Shown in pieces: positions 18,329 to 27,363 of a stretch of 64,000 bases of DNA. Both the position numbers and the translations under genes were made by a program. Source of the stretch: JBBIGV01 sp037447335 (GTDB lineage Bacteria > Bacteroidota > Ignavibacteria > Ignavibacteriales > Ignavibacteriaceae); contig JBBIGV010000005.1 of assembly GCA_037447335.1 (NCBI GenBank), forward strand, positions 22,010-86,009, written 5' to 3'. A model generated the notes under the pieces. That model did no database searches. It saw nothing but the letters and a program-made list of their open reading frames with translations, and was not told the origin of the DNA. Each line of letters begins with the position of its first letter. Within the stretch, counting starts at the first letter, position 1.

Positions 18329-18694
18329 TTATTCGATAAATAAAATGTCTTCTGTTATTTTTTCTATTCTTACTTTATGTGCATCTTCAAGATAAAGTGC
18401 AATCTTTTCATGAGTTTCAGGGTTAAAAATATCTTTTCCTTCTTCAACTAATATCATTTTAATGTTTTCAAATTCAGAAACTGTGTTCATAAGATCTTTG
18501 TATTTGAGAAAATATATCTCCATAAAATTATTTTTACAGGATATTTCCACTTCTTTAGAATCATTACTGAAATCGGTAATAATATTATCATCAATAACTA
18601 TTTTAAGAATGTGTGCATGAAACGGAAGCAGCAGCCTGTTGCCGTAGTGCAGCCCGTTTATTTTATTTTCAACGGCATCATTTATCGAATTCAT
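18329..18694 (-). CDS. Unknown small protein inside the nuo operon
   Basis: A 121-residue, soluble-looking, acidic protein that I do not recognise. It has no membrane helix, signal peptide or known motif; it contains mixed beta/alpha segments such as LPFHAHILKIVIDDNIITDF and MILVEEGKDIFN and a single Cys near residue 53. It is packed between nhaD (3-bp gap) and nuoN (2-bp gap), so it is almost certainly translated from the nuo message. A role in assembly or regulation of complex I or of the antiporter is possible but only inferred from position. Confidence 0.7.
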   Translation of the reverse strand: MNSINDAVENKINGLHYGNRLLLPFHAHILKIVIDDNIITDFSNDSKEVEISCKNNFMEIYFLKYKDLMNTVSEFENIKMILVEEGKDIFNPETHEKIALYLEDAHKVRIEKITEDILFIE

Positions 18695-18697
18695 ATA

Positions 18698-20125
18698 TCA
18701 AACTTCTCCATAAAAGAAAATCAGCCAGACCAATACAAATATCGGCAAAAGAACAGGGATCGCATATTTGAAAAGGAAACCAAAAAAAGTAGGCATTTTA
18801 ATTCCTGCTCTTTCAGAAATGGATTTAACCATAAAGTTTGGTCCATTGCCAATATAAGTCATAGCGCCAAAGAACACAGCAGCAACAGATATTGCTGTAA
18901 GATAGACCGGATGTTCAAGTTCAAACTTAAGAACTTCCAGCTTATTATTTATATCAAGATCAAACTTACCCATTTCAGCGCTGAGGAAATTAAGGTAAGT
19001 TGGTGCATTATCAAGAAACGCAGAAAGGGCACCGGTTACCCAGTAAAATACACTGGGTGTTAACTCTTTACCATTCATCTTTGCCTCGTATGCAATCAGT
19101 TGAAGAGCTGGTATCATCGTTGCAAAAATTCCTACAAAAAGAAACGCAACTTCCTTAATTGGTTCAAAATCAAATTCATTCGATTTAAGAATTTGCTTAT
19201 CTGCAGTGCGGTATGCGATTATTACCATTGAAAACATTATTATTTCGCGTAGACCAAACGGAAGCGGATGAAAATCCGGTACCCAGCTCATTATGTTGGG
19301 GTCCACAAAAACAGAAACAACTATTATCAGCAGGTAAATAACATTCCTTATGCCTTTAAATTCGATGGTGTTGCTGTAAGTTCTCTGAACATCTTCAGCT
19401 ATAGTGTTCCTGCTGTCAATTATATAAAATATCAAAACAATCAAGAGTATAACCGGCAGCCATATATACCACACATGCTCAACTACCCAGAAAAACTCTA
19501 CTCCTCTTAAAAAACCGAGAAACAGGGGCGGATCACCAATCGGAGTCAGAGCGCCGCCGATATTACTTATTATAAAAATAAAGAAAACAATATGATAAGG
19601 TTTTATTCTGTCTTTATTCAGTTTGATAAATGGTCTTATCAGCAGCATTGAGGCGCCGGTAGTTCCTATAATGTTTGCAATTACTCCTCCAAATAATAAG
19701 AGAATTACATTTAACATCGGGGTTGCTTTACGATCAACCTTTATAAGAATACCGCCGGATGCAGCAAACAAAGAACTCAACAATGCAATAAATGAAAGAT
19801 ACTCTGCAAGTGTATGAAATAAACTTCCTGTATCATTTATTACAAATAAATAATACAGAACCGTTATCATACCCAAAAAAATTGCAATCTTCGGGTAGTG
19901 ATGTTCCCAGAAATGCCTGAACAGAAGCGGACCGGTTGCAATCATTATCAGCAGCACAATGAATGGAAGCATCATTAAAGGATCCGGGAGAGTTAATGAG
20001 CTTTCAATACCGCTGACTGCTGAAATGCTTTCAGTGTACGATGTTGTTTCTGCAATTGAATCAGTATTTACAAAGAACGTGCAGATTATAATGCGGCATA
20101 AAGTCAAGAAAAACCTACTTAGCAT
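18698..20125 (-). CDS. nhaD: NhaD-type Na+/H+ antiporter
   Basis: A 475-residue polytopic protein of the ion-transporter superfamily, NhaD branch, exchanging Na+ (or Li+) for H+ across the inner membrane. The N-terminus has an extra hydrophobic segment before the core. Typical blocks are NIIGTTGASMLLIRPFI, FIISNIGGALTPIGDPPLFLGFLRGV, GALSAFLDNAPTYLNFL and GAMTYIGNGPNFMVKSI. It sits between nuoM (7-bp gap) and the unknown 121-residue gene, in the middle of the complex I operon. That position suggests that Na+ cycling is coupled to respiration, which is an inference. Confidence 0.9.
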   Translation of the reverse strand: MLSRFFLTLCRIIICTFFVNTDSIAETTSYTESISAVSGIESSLTLPDPLMMLPFIVLLIMIATGPLLFRHFWEHHYPKIAIFLGMITVLYYLFVINDTGSLFHTLAEYLSFIALLSSLFAASGGILIKVDRKATPMLNVILLLFGGVIANIIGTTGASMLLIRPFIKLNKDRIKPYHIVFFIFIISNIGGALTPIGDPPLFLGFLRGVEFFWVVEHVWYIWLPVILLIVLIFYIIDSRNTIAEDVQRTYSNTIEFKGIRNVIYLLIIVVSVFVDPNIMSWVPDFHPLPFGLREIIMFSMVIIAYRTADKQILKSNEFDFEPIKEVAFLFVGIFATMIPALQLIAYEAKMNGKELTPSVFYWVTGALSAFLDNAPTYLNFLSAEMGKFDLDINNKLEVLKFELEHPVYLTAISVAAVFFGAMTYIGNGPNFMVKSISERAGIKMPTFFGFLFKYAIPVLLPIFVLVWLIFFYGEV

Positions 20126-20132
20126 ATATGCC

Positions 20133-21656
20133 TTATTTGAACTCAGCTTTCTGAATTGTGTGAATGTATTCGATAACTTTCTGCGTTGATTTTTCGGACA
20201 CTTTAAGGAAAGTGCCGGGATAAATTCCTATCCATACAATAAACACAAAAATCGGCAGCAGGACTATGTGCTCTCTGCTGTCCATATCTTTTAAACCATT
20301 CATCTTCGGATTTGTAACTTCGCCAAATACAACTCTCTGATACATCCACAGAAGATATACTGCAGCAAAGATTACACCTGTTGCTGCAAAAACTGTGTAC
20401 CACCAGCTATCAAGTACGGCTGATTTGAATGATCCTGTCAGAATCAAAAACTCTCCGATAAATCCATTTAAACCGGGCAATCCGATGGAGGATAAACTTG
20501 CAATCATCAATGCCACACAATAAACAGGTACGATCTTAGCAAGCCCGCCATATTCGGCGATTTCGCGTGTATGGGTTCTTTCATAAATAATTCCAACTAA
20601 CAGGAATAATGCGCCTGTTGATAAGCCATGATTTACCATCTGAATAATTGCACCCTGTATAGATTCTTCATTCATTGCAAAAATTCCGAGCACTACAAAA
20701 CCAAGGTGCGACACGGATGAATAAGCAACCAGCTTCTTCATATCTGTCTGAACCATTGCTACCAGAGCGCCGTAAATTATTCCTATTATTGCAAGCACAG
20801 ATATTGCCGGTGCAAAATCAATTGATGCCTGCGGAAATAACGGCAGACAAAATCTTATTAAGCCATACGTTCCCATTTTAAGGAGAACACCAGCCAGAAT
20901 AACGCTTCCTGCTGTCGGAGCCTCAACGTGTGCATCCGGCAGCCAGGTATGGAACGGGAATAAAGGTACCTTTATTGCAAAACTAAAAGCGAATGCTGCA
21001 AACATCCAGGCTTGAATCGTACCAGGCACATCAGGACCTATGCTGTATAACTCCACCAAGTCAGTTGAAAAATAACCTAATGGTGTTGAGGCATACACAG
21101 CAAGCCAGATAATTGCAACAAGCATCAGTAAGCTGCCGAACATCGTATAAATAAAGAACTTTATTGATGCATAAATTCGCTGCATTCCTCCCCATATACC
21201 AATTATAAAATACATCGGGATAAGCATGGCTTCCCAGAATATATAGAACAGGAACAAGTCCAGCGAAACGAATACTCCAAGCATTCCAACTTCGAGCATC
21301 AGCATGAAGAAAGTAAACTCTTTAACTTTTGATTCAATGCTCTTCCAGCTTGAAAGCAGCGTTAGTGGTGTGATGAAAGTGGTTAGCAATACCAGAAGCA
21401 GAGACATTCCATCAATGCCTACATAATAGCTTATGTTGAGATTCTCAATCCATGAAATTCTCTGGGTTAATTGGAATCCGCCATTATCCGGATCGAACCG
21501 GAAGTAAATTATCAGTGATAAAACGAATGCAGCTAACGAAATAACAAGACCGGAGTAGCGGATCAGGTTTTCTTTTTCCTTATTAATGAAAAGCAGCAGA
21601 ACACCGCCCGCGAGCGGTATAAGAAGCAGATACGATATGAGGTAATTGTTTTCCAT
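20133..21656 (-). CDS. nuoM: NADH-quinone oxidoreductase subunit M
   Basis: A 507-residue antiporter-like subunit of complex I. It has about fourteen helices with the expected motifs: YYVGIDGMSLLLVLLTTFITPL near residue 76, FYIFWEAMLIPMYFIIGIWGG (conserved Glu), FAIKVPLFPFHTWLPDAHVEAPTAGSVILAGVLLKMGTYG (conserved Lys) and KKLVAYSSVSHLGFVVLG. It pumps protons together with NuoL and NuoN. Its start lies 1 bp after the nuoL stop, and nhaD follows 7 bp after its own stop. Function is secure. Confidence 0.97.
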   Translation of the reverse strand: MENNYLISYLLLIPLAGGVLLLFINKEKENLIRYSGLVISLAAFVLSLIIYFRFDPDNGGFQLTQRISWIENLNISYYVGIDGMSLLLVLLTTFITPLTLLSSWKSIESKVKEFTFFMLMLEVGMLGVFVSLDLFLFYIFWEAMLIPMYFIIGIWGGMQRIYASIKFFIYTMFGSLLMLVAIIWLAVYASTPLGYFSTDLVELYSIGPDVPGTIQAWMFAAFAFSFAIKVPLFPFHTWLPDAHVEAPTAGSVILAGVLLKMGTYGLIRFCLPLFPQASIDFAPAISVLAIIGIIYGALVAMVQTDMKKLVAYSSVSHLGFVVLGIFAMNEESIQGAIIQMVNHGLSTGALFLLVGIIYERTHTREIAEYGGLAKIVPVYCVALMIASLSSIGLPGLNGFIGEFLILTGSFKSAVLDSWWYTVFAATGVIFAAVYLLWMYQRVVFGEVTNPKMNGLKDMDSREHIVLLPIFVFIVWIGIYPGTFLKVSEKSTQKVIEYIHTIQKAEFK

Positions 21657-21657
21657 T

Positions 21658-23616
21658 TTATAAACTCAGTATGATCCAGAATAATGCAATAACAATACCC
21701 AGCATCATCACTATTGCATAAAGCTGAGCAACACCGGTTTGAATTTTTCTCATTTGCAGAGCTGCGGCTTCTACCAATCTTCCGGTGGCGTTCACCAGCC
21801 CATCAATTATCCTGTTATCTGAAATCTTCCAGAGCACTTTGTCCGATCCTTTAACAATCGGATTGACGATAGCTGCATCATAAATCTCATCAACAAAATA
21901 TTTATTCCATAACAGGTTATAGAAACCTTTAAATCTCTTTGCGGTTTTTTCGGCAATATCAGGATGATTCAGATAAATGTGACGCGCCAACAGAATTGAA
22001 ATAACAGCCCCGGCAACGGAGATCGACATCAGAAGTATTTCTTCAAAGTGCGAATGCATTCCAAAAAAGTTCAGCTTCTTGTCAGCATCTTTAAATATTG
22101 GCGCAAGCCAGTTGTGGAATTGATTTCCGTGATCACCGGAAAATACTTCCGGTATTCCGATAAAACCACCAATAGCTGATAAAACTGCAAGTATAATCAA
22201 TGGTATCGTCATAACTTTTGGCGATTCATGCGGATGTTTATCATGCCCGGCTGAAGAGTCTCTTCGAAGAAATCTGGGATTACCTTCAAAAGTAAGAATA
22301 AATAAACGGAACATATAAAATGCAGTTAGGAGCGCTGTTAACGCACCGATAAGCCAAAACGCAAAATTTCCATGTATATAAGAATACCAAAGTATTTCAT
22401 CTTTACTGAAGAATCCCGATAGCGGTGGAATACCCGAAATTGCAAAAGCTGCTATAAGAAATGTAATATAGGTCTGCGGCATGTATTTCTTCAAGCCGCC
22501 ATAATTCTGAATGTCCTGTTCTTCATGCATAGCATGGATAACAGAACCGGCGCCTAAAAACAAAAGCGCTTTGAAAAACGCATGGGTCATAACGTGAAAT
22601 ATTCCTGCTGAAAAAGCGCCTACTCCAAGTGCAAGGAACATATATCCCAACTGACTTACTGTTGAGTAAGCCAAAACTTTTTTAATATCATTCTGAACAA
22701 AACCGATTGTTGCAGCAAATATTGCAGTCAACGCACCGATTATTGCAACAACAAGAAGTATGACCGGTGCCGATGCAAAAAGAACAGAACAGCGTGCAAC
22801 CATATAAACACCCGCAGTAACCATTGTTGCTGCATGTATAAGCGCGGATACCGGTGTTGGACCTGCCATTGCATCCGGCAGCCAAACATAAAGTGGTATC
22901 TGAGCAGATTTGCCAACAGCGCCAATGAACAGGAACAGCGCTATTAAATCGAATGTACCTTCAGGGATATTAAAGATATTTGCTTTTAAGAACACTTCAC
23001 TAAAGTTCAGGCTATCGAATGTCAGATAGATAAGGAACATACCCAGCAGGAAGCCGAAGTCGCCTATTCTGTTAACAACAAATGCTTTCTTTGCTGCATC
23101 TGAGGTAGTGCTTTTTTCAAATTTTCTGTCGTACCAAAAACCAATCAATAAATAAGAACATAACCCGACACCCTCCCATCCAAGGAAGAGAAGGAGAAAA
23201 TTATCAGCAAGTATCAGGTTCATCATTGCAAATATGAACAGGTTCATATATGAAAAGAATCTCCAGAAACTTTTATCCCCGTGCATATATCCTATTGAAT
23301 AAACATGAATTATGAATCCCACGCCTGTTACTATCAACGCCATAACAAGAGATAGTTGGTCTATCTGGTAACCAAAACTGACGTTTATCCCGGCAACATT
23401 AAGCCACGTAAATAAGTTAATGATCGTTTGACGCTGTTCTTCCGGAAGAGATAAAGTTTCAAATAAGGCAAGTAAAGAAATAATAAAGGATATGCCTATT
23501 ACGCCGCTGCCGATGGTACCAATAACGGCTTCATTTTTAATCCTGCTGCCAAATAAACCATTAATCAGAAATCCGGTTAAAGGCAGGATAATCGTTAAAT
23601 ACATTAAGTCAATCAT
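21658..23616 (-). CDS. nuoL: NADH-quinone oxidoreductase subunit L
   Basis: A 652-residue complex I subunit, the largest antiporter-like one. The core helices carry FLGWEGVGLCSYLLIGFWY, QIPLYVWLPDAMAGPTPVSALIHAATMVTAGVYMVARC and KKVLAYSTVSQLGYMFLALG. The C-terminal part holds the long lateral helix that ties the membrane arm together (after about residue 530) and a final membrane helix. Length is normal. A 151-bp gap with inverted-repeat ends separates it from nuoK upstream. Function is secure. Confidence 0.97.
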   Translation of the reverse strand: MIDLMYLTIILPLTGFLINGLFGSRIKNEAVIGTIGSGVIGISFIISLLALFETLSLPEEQRQTIINLFTWLNVAGINVSFGYQIDQLSLVMALIVTGVGFIIHVYSIGYMHGDKSFWRFFSYMNLFIFAMMNLILADNFLLLFLGWEGVGLCSYLLIGFWYDRKFEKSTTSDAAKKAFVVNRIGDFGFLLGMFLIYLTFDSLNFSEVFLKANIFNIPEGTFDLIALFLFIGAVGKSAQIPLYVWLPDAMAGPTPVSALIHAATMVTAGVYMVARCSVLFASAPVILLVVAIIGALTAIFAATIGFVQNDIKKVLAYSTVSQLGYMFLALGVGAFSAGIFHVMTHAFFKALLFLGAGSVIHAMHEEQDIQNYGGLKKYMPQTYITFLIAAFAISGIPPLSGFFSKDEILWYSYIHGNFAFWLIGALTALLTAFYMFRLFILTFEGNPRFLRRDSSAGHDKHPHESPKVMTIPLIILAVLSAIGGFIGIPEVFSGDHGNQFHNWLAPIFKDADKKLNFFGMHSHFEEILLMSISVAGAVISILLARHIYLNHPDIAEKTAKRFKGFYNLLWNKYFVDEIYDAAIVNPIVKGSDKVLWKISDNRIIDGLVNATGRLVEAAALQMRKIQTGVAQLYAIVMMLGIVIALFWIILSL

Positions 23617-23623
23617 AAAAACC

Positions 23624-23769
23624 AGCCCCTATCCTTCTCCCCCCAAAGGGGAGAGTGATTGAAATAATGCTGTCTTCCATAATTAATAAATTTTTCTTAT
23701 CAATCATTTAAATTCTTATTTAATTATTCTTCCCTTCTTACCTCCCCCTTATGGGACGATAGAGGGGCT
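23624..23769. repeat. 146-bp inverted-repeat element between nuoK and nuoL
   Basis: The ends are imperfect inverted repeats: AGCCCCTATC on the left, and on the right GATAGAGGGGCT, which reads AGCCCCTCTATC in reverse. The right end runs into the nuoK stop codon. Inside is a small C/G stem (CTCCCC at 23637-23642 with GGGGAG at 23648-23653) and AT-rich sequence. It is likely a small non-coding mobile or palindromic element. Confidence 0.45.
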
Positions 23770-24073
23770 ACCATTTCAGAATATTTATTTCATCAATATT
23801 GATTGAAAGCTTGTTCCTGAAAATAGCTATAATTATTGCAAGTCCTACAGCAGCTTCTGCAGCCGCAACAGCCATTACGAAAAACACAAATAATTGCCCT
23901 ATGGAATTTCCAAGGTAAGAGGAGTAAGCGACTAAAGTAAGATTTGCAGAATTAAGCATAAGTTCGATGCACATAAATACTACAATGGCATTGCGGCGAA
24001 TTAAAACACCTGTAACACCAATAATGAACATGAATGCGCTTAATACGAGATAATACTCAATCGGTATCTGCAT
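23768..24073 (-). CDS. nuoK: NADH-quinone oxidoreductase subunit K
   Basis: A 101-residue complex I subunit with three membrane helices. Conserved features are the buried glutamates in FMCIELMLNSANLTLVA and AAAEAAVGLAIIIAIFR, both needed for proton transfer in studied enzymes. The length is normal. Its ATG lies 3 bp after the nuoJ stop. The stop codon lies inside the right end of the inverted-repeat element, so the element inserted exactly at, or has been trimmed to, the gene border. Confidence 0.97.
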   Translation of the reverse strand: MQIPIEYYLVLSAFMFIIGVTGVLIRRNAIVVFMCIELMLNSANLTLVAYSSYLGNSIGQLFVFFVMAVAAAEAAVGLAIIIAIFRNKLSINIDEINILKW

Positions 24074-24076
24074 AGG

Positions 24077-24592
24077 TTATTCAAATTTTTTCTTAGCTAA
24101 AACAACCGCACCAATCGTAGCTGCAAGAAGCAGAATGCCGGCTGCCTGGAAAGGAACGATGTAATTTGTATAAAGTTCTCTGCCAATCTGTTCAATGGTT
24201 CCCGCCTGAACGCTTGCAGCAACATCAGGGCTCAGGTTATCCGGCGGCGTTCCGATAAATATAAGGTATGCGATTTGCAAAAAAACCATTACAGCAATTC
24301 CTACCGCAAATACTTTAATTACCGGATTAACTTTAAGAATTTTCCTTTCCTGTTCAGGCAGCAAAAGCATAAGCACAAAAAGGAATAAAACCATAATAGC
24401 CCCCGCATATACAATCACCTGCGCAACTGCAATAAATTGTGCATTAAGCAGAAGATATAATCCGGCGAGTGAAGCTAAATTAACAATAAGGAATAATGCC
24501 GATATGACAGGATTTCGCCTCGTAATTACAAGAACTGCAGATACAGAGGCTATGGCTCCAAAAAAAATGAATAGTGAGATTTCAAGTGTCAT
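24077..24592 (-). CDS. nuoJ: NADH-quinone oxidoreductase subunit J
   Basis: A 171-residue complex I membrane subunit with five helices. The signature block is QFIAVAQVIVYAGAIMVLFLFVLMLL, which includes the pi-bulge helix involved in coupling. The first helix and the RRNPVISALFLI segment match the family. Upstream is a 103-bp gap to asnS, and no further nuo genes follow in that direction, so nuoA-I must be elsewhere or split from this cluster. It is the first gene of the leftward nuo block seen here. Confidence 0.95.
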   Translation of the reverse strand: MTLEISLFIFFGAIASVSAVLVITRRNPVISALFLIVNLASLAGLYLLLNAQFIAVAQVIVYAGAIMVLFLFVLMLLLPEQERKILKVNPVIKVFAVGIAVMVFLQIAYLIFIGTPPDNLSPDVAASVQAGTIEQIGRELYTNYIVPFQAAGILLLAATIGAVVLAKKKFE

Positions 24593-24695
24593 AAAATTAT
24601 TCAGATTCTAACGGCAAAACCACCTGTTAAATTTAAATTCCAAAAAAAAGAATAAAATTTTCTGATAATTACTATTATTTGATCAACTTTATTAA

Positions 24696-25991
24696 TCAAG
24701 GTGTATTCCGGTAAATCATTCTTGGGAATGGAATTGTTTCGCGAACATGTTCCAAACCGCAAATCCAACCGACTGTTCTTTCCAAACCAAGCCCGAATCC
24801 GGCATGCGGAACAGAGCCGTATCTTCTTAAATCCAGGTACCATTCAAAAGCTTCCTGAGGAAGAGCATGCTCTTTTATCCTCTGCAACAGGGTTTCATAA
24901 TCATCTTCACGCTGGCTTCCGCCAATAATTTCGCCGTAACCTTCAGGCGCTAAAACATCCAGAGCCAGAGCGAGTTTTGGATTATCGGGATCGCGTTTCA
25001 TATAAAATGCTTTAACCTCTGCAGGATACCTGTGCACCATAACCGGGCGGTCAAACTGGTTAGAAATAATAGTTTCATCGCCACCGCCGAAGTCATTACC
25101 CCATTGGAACTCTGACCCGTTTTTCTTTAATATCTCAACTGCTTCATCGTATGTAATTCTCGGGAGAGGTCGTTTAACATTCTGCAGTTTTGAAGTATCG
25201 CGCTCAAGAACTTTAAGCTCCTCGGCTCTGTCTTTAAGTACAGTCTGAACTATATATTCAAGGAATTCTTCGGCAAGGTCCATATCATCATTAAGGTCGG
25301 CAAAAGCAACTTCAGGTTCAACCATCCAGAATTCGGTTAAATGTCTTCTGGTTTTTGATTTTTCTGCCCTGAAGGTCGGACCAAAAGTATAAACTTTTCC
25401 AAGCGCTAATGCACCTGCTTCAGCATACAACTGCCCTGATTGCGTAAGATACGCTTTGCCAAGATCAAAATATTCTGTTTCGAATAGAGTTGAAGTTCCT
25501 TCGCATGCTGCGGGAGTAAGGATTGGCGGGTCCATTAAGGTAAAACCGCGATCATCAAAAAAATCTCTTATAGCTTTAACAATCCGATGTCTTACCCGCA
25601 TTACGGCAACCTGACGTGTGGAGCGAAGCCATAGGTGACGATGGTCCATCAAAAATTCAACGCCATGTTCTTTGGGAGTTATTGGATAATCATGAGATTC
25701 GTGGATTAACTTCAGCCCGGTTGCATCTAGTTCATAACCTCCGGGCGCTCTGGGTTCAGCTTTAACTTCACCTGTTACCTCGATAGCCGATTCCTGTCCG
25801 AGCTTATCTGCCAGTTCAAAAACATCTTCACTAACATTACCTTTAAAGTAAATACATTGAAGCAGTCCGCTGCCATCTCTTAAAATAACAAATCTTATTT
25901 TTCCGCCTGATCTTTTGTTGAAAAGCCACCCCTTAAGCGTTACTTCTTCGCCAACGTGAGCCGATAAATCTTTAATTAAAATTTTCTGCAT
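24696..25991 (-). CDS. asnS: Asparaginyl-tRNA synthetase
   Basis: A 431-residue class IIb aminoacyl-tRNA synthetase charging tRNA-Asn. The N-terminal OB fold (about 1-105, VTLKGWLFNKRSGGKIRFVILRDG) binds the anticodon. The catalytic domain has motif 2 (TFGPTFRAEKSKTRRHLTEFWMVEPE) and motif 3 (GFGLGLERTVGWICGLEHVRETIPFPR). The HLTEFWMVEPE form and the DRHLWLRS segment are typical of AsnRS rather than AspRS. The gene starts at ATG 25989-25991 and is upstream of nuoJ on the same strand, but with a 103-bp gap. Confidence 0.95.
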   Translation of the reverse strand: MQKILIKDLSAHVGEEVTLKGWLFNKRSGGKIRFVILRDGSGLLQCIYFKGNVSEDVFELADKLGQESAIEVTGEVKAEPRAPGGYELDATGLKLIHESHDYPITPKEHGVEFLMDHRHLWLRSTRQVAVMRVRHRIVKAIRDFFDDRGFTLMDPPILTPAACEGTSTLFETEYFDLGKAYLTQSGQLYAEAGALALGKVYTFGPTFRAEKSKTRRHLTEFWMVEPEVAFADLNDDMDLAEEFLEYIVQTVLKDRAEELKVLERDTSKLQNVKRPLPRITYDEAVEILKKNGSEFQWGNDFGGGDETIISNQFDRPVMVHRYPAEVKAFYMKRDPDNPKLALALDVLAPEGYGEIIGGSQREDDYETLLQRIKEHALPQEAFEWYLDLRRYGSVPHAGFGLGLERTVGWICGLEHVRETIPFPRMIYRNTP

Positions 25992-26258
25992 TAAACCGAT
26001 TTTTAAAAATTTTTACCGTCAAATATAAATATGGATGTATATAAATGCAAAGAGAGATTAAGAAGTTAGCGTTTTAAAATGATGAACAGAAAAATAAGAG
26101 ACAATAATCAGACATATAGTTGAATAGTATTATTCAAAAAGAATATACCTCTTCGGTGCACAGCCCGGATAGAACGATCAACCTGATCAGATATGCTTGT
26201 TAGTCTTGTACCGGTAACTGCCCGAAGCACATAGATGAACTTAAAGAAATTTATTTGG

Positions 26259-26510
26259 TTACTTCGCGCCGGCTAATTTATTATATAACCAGGCAAAAAC
26301 GGCACCAAGAATAAATCCACTTACGAAACCCCATACCATACCGATCACACCACCGAACCAGGTGAAAGTGTAACCAATGTATATGCTTTCTAATTTGGAA
26401 ATTAATTCGCCGGGAGTTCCGTAAAAGAGCAGCCACCATGTTGCCAATAAGATAACAAGTCCCCACACTATACCACAGGAAAGACCAAACGCTTTAACGC
26501 TTAATTTCAT
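26259..26510 (-). CDS. Small two-helix membrane protein (holin-like)
   Basis: An 83-residue protein with two or three hydrophobic segments: FGLSCGIVWGLVILLATWWLLFY and FGGVIGMVWGFVSGFILGAVFAWLYNKL. The repeated IVWG and MVWGFVSGF motifs suggest an internal duplication of a Trp-Gly hairpin. Small proteins of this kind are widespread in bacteria and are sometimes labelled phage holins, but no phage gene lies nearby and no lytic role is implied. An AGGAG-like site precedes the ATG. Function unknown. Confidence 0.7.
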   Translation of the reverse strand: MKLSVKAFGLSCGIVWGLVILLATWWLLFYGTPGELISKLESIYIGYTFTWFGGVIGMVWGFVSGFILGAVFAWLYNKLAGAK

Positions 26511-26635
26511 AGCAATCTCCTAAGTGATTGTTTGATGACAATGGAAAATAAATAAAGTTAGTCTTACAGTCCAATAAAATAATTTAAATAAGTTCGAATT
26601 TTGGCTGGTTGGGGGATGCTGCCTGCCCCCTTGGG

Positions 26636-26694
26636 GGATACTGGAAGCTGGATACCGGATACTGGATGCTGGATTCTGGATACCGGATACTGGA
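26636..26694. repeat. Heptamer tandem repeat, consensus GGATACT
   Basis: Eight consecutive 7-base units plus three bases: GGATACT, GGAAGCT, GGATACC, GGATACT, GGATGCT, GGATTCT, GGATACC, GGATACT. The phase is kept exactly. A 17-base block, GGATACCGGATACTGGA, occurs twice, 28 bp (four units) apart, which indicates recent duplication within the array. Confidence 0.9.
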
Positions 26695-26880
26695 GACAAG
26701 ATGATAAAAGCTATATACGGAATTTATAAAGGCGTAAATAATTATCTCGGTTTAGATTGTTAAAGAGGCATAATTGTAAAAATGAGATGGCTAATCCGTA
26801 ATATTTATGATTTTTCCTATAATTTAGTATGCAGGGAAGATACTTTGTGCAGATACATGTACGAAACCATACAAACAAAA

Positions 26881-26910
26881 TCAGCCGGGCAAAGCTGCTT
26901 ACCCGGCTGA
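26881..26910 (-). terminator. Hairpin terminator downstream of the sorting-tail relic
   Basis: A 9-bp perfect stem, TCAGCCGGG and CCCGGCTGA, with a 12-base loop. Read leftward it is followed by TTTTGTTTG. It lies about 30 bp after the stop codon of the relic at 26941 and fits as the terminator of the lost leftward gene. Confidence 0.65.
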
Positions 26911-26940
26911 TAAAGTAGAGGCGCTATATGAATGAAAATT

Positions 26941-27111
26941 TTATTTCAGGAGCATCATCTTTTTCACTGCTGCCAATAAAAAATCATTCACAAAAAAGAT
27001 TTCATTTGTGTGTTTTTTTATCACCTGCCCGGACCGTTTTACAGCGCCCCCGGGTTTTGATGCGCTTATTATCCACTGGGGTTGTTTGAGTAAGTAACCG
27101 GATTCCCGTCT
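26941..27111 (-). pseudogene. Relic of a type IX secretion sorting-tail protein gene
   Basis: Fifty-six open codons with no start codon end in VKKMMLLK followed by TAA. This ending matches the C-terminus of sorting-domain (T9SS type A) proteins; the intact gene at 38.0 kb in this window ends ITKKMILSK. Before it are FFVNDFLLA-like residues, also usual in these tails. The frame is closed by TGA upstream, and a second, shifted frame looks partly coding (LTLIEDGNPVTYSNNPSG), suggesting frameshift decay. The downstream hairpin terminator agrees with a leftward gene. Likely a dead 3' end. Confidence 0.4.
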
Positions 27112-27191
27112 TCAATTAACGTCAGACCTGAATTATTTTTGCTTGCGCAGGGAGATTCTCAGTTTGTTAATCTTGTATTCAGACCAAATAA

Positions 27192-27208
27192 GAACCCCGC
27201 AGGGGTTC
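27192..27208. repeat. Palindromic repeat, AACCCC type (copy 1)
   Basis: GAACCCC and GGGGTTC arms flank a 3-base centre. The flanks (ATAAGAACC on the left and GGTTCAATAA on the right) recur around the copy at 28507-28523, so both belong to one repeat family. Confidence 0.6.
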
Positions 27209-27263
27209 AATAAACAAATCGGGTATAAAGCTAAAATGATAAAATGAAATAGATTTAATATTC

Positions 27264-27298
27264 AACCCCATACCTTCGGTAGATAAACCTACGGGGTT
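27264..27298. repeat. Palindromic repeat, AACCCC type (copy 2, long loop)
   Basis: AACCCCATA and TACGGGGTT form an inverted repeat with one mismatch and a 17-base loop. It lies 56 bp after copy 1 and shares the AACCCC/GGGGTT core. Confidence 0.5.
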
Positions 27299-27363
27299 GT
27301 TAGCTTCGTTCGGGTTCTTTTTTGCAACAAATCCTGCAAACGGGATCTCGCTATGCGATGATA

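Noticed and set aside
26636..26694. Possible CRISPR array
   Set aside because: Units are 7 bases with no spacers; it is a simple tandem repeat.
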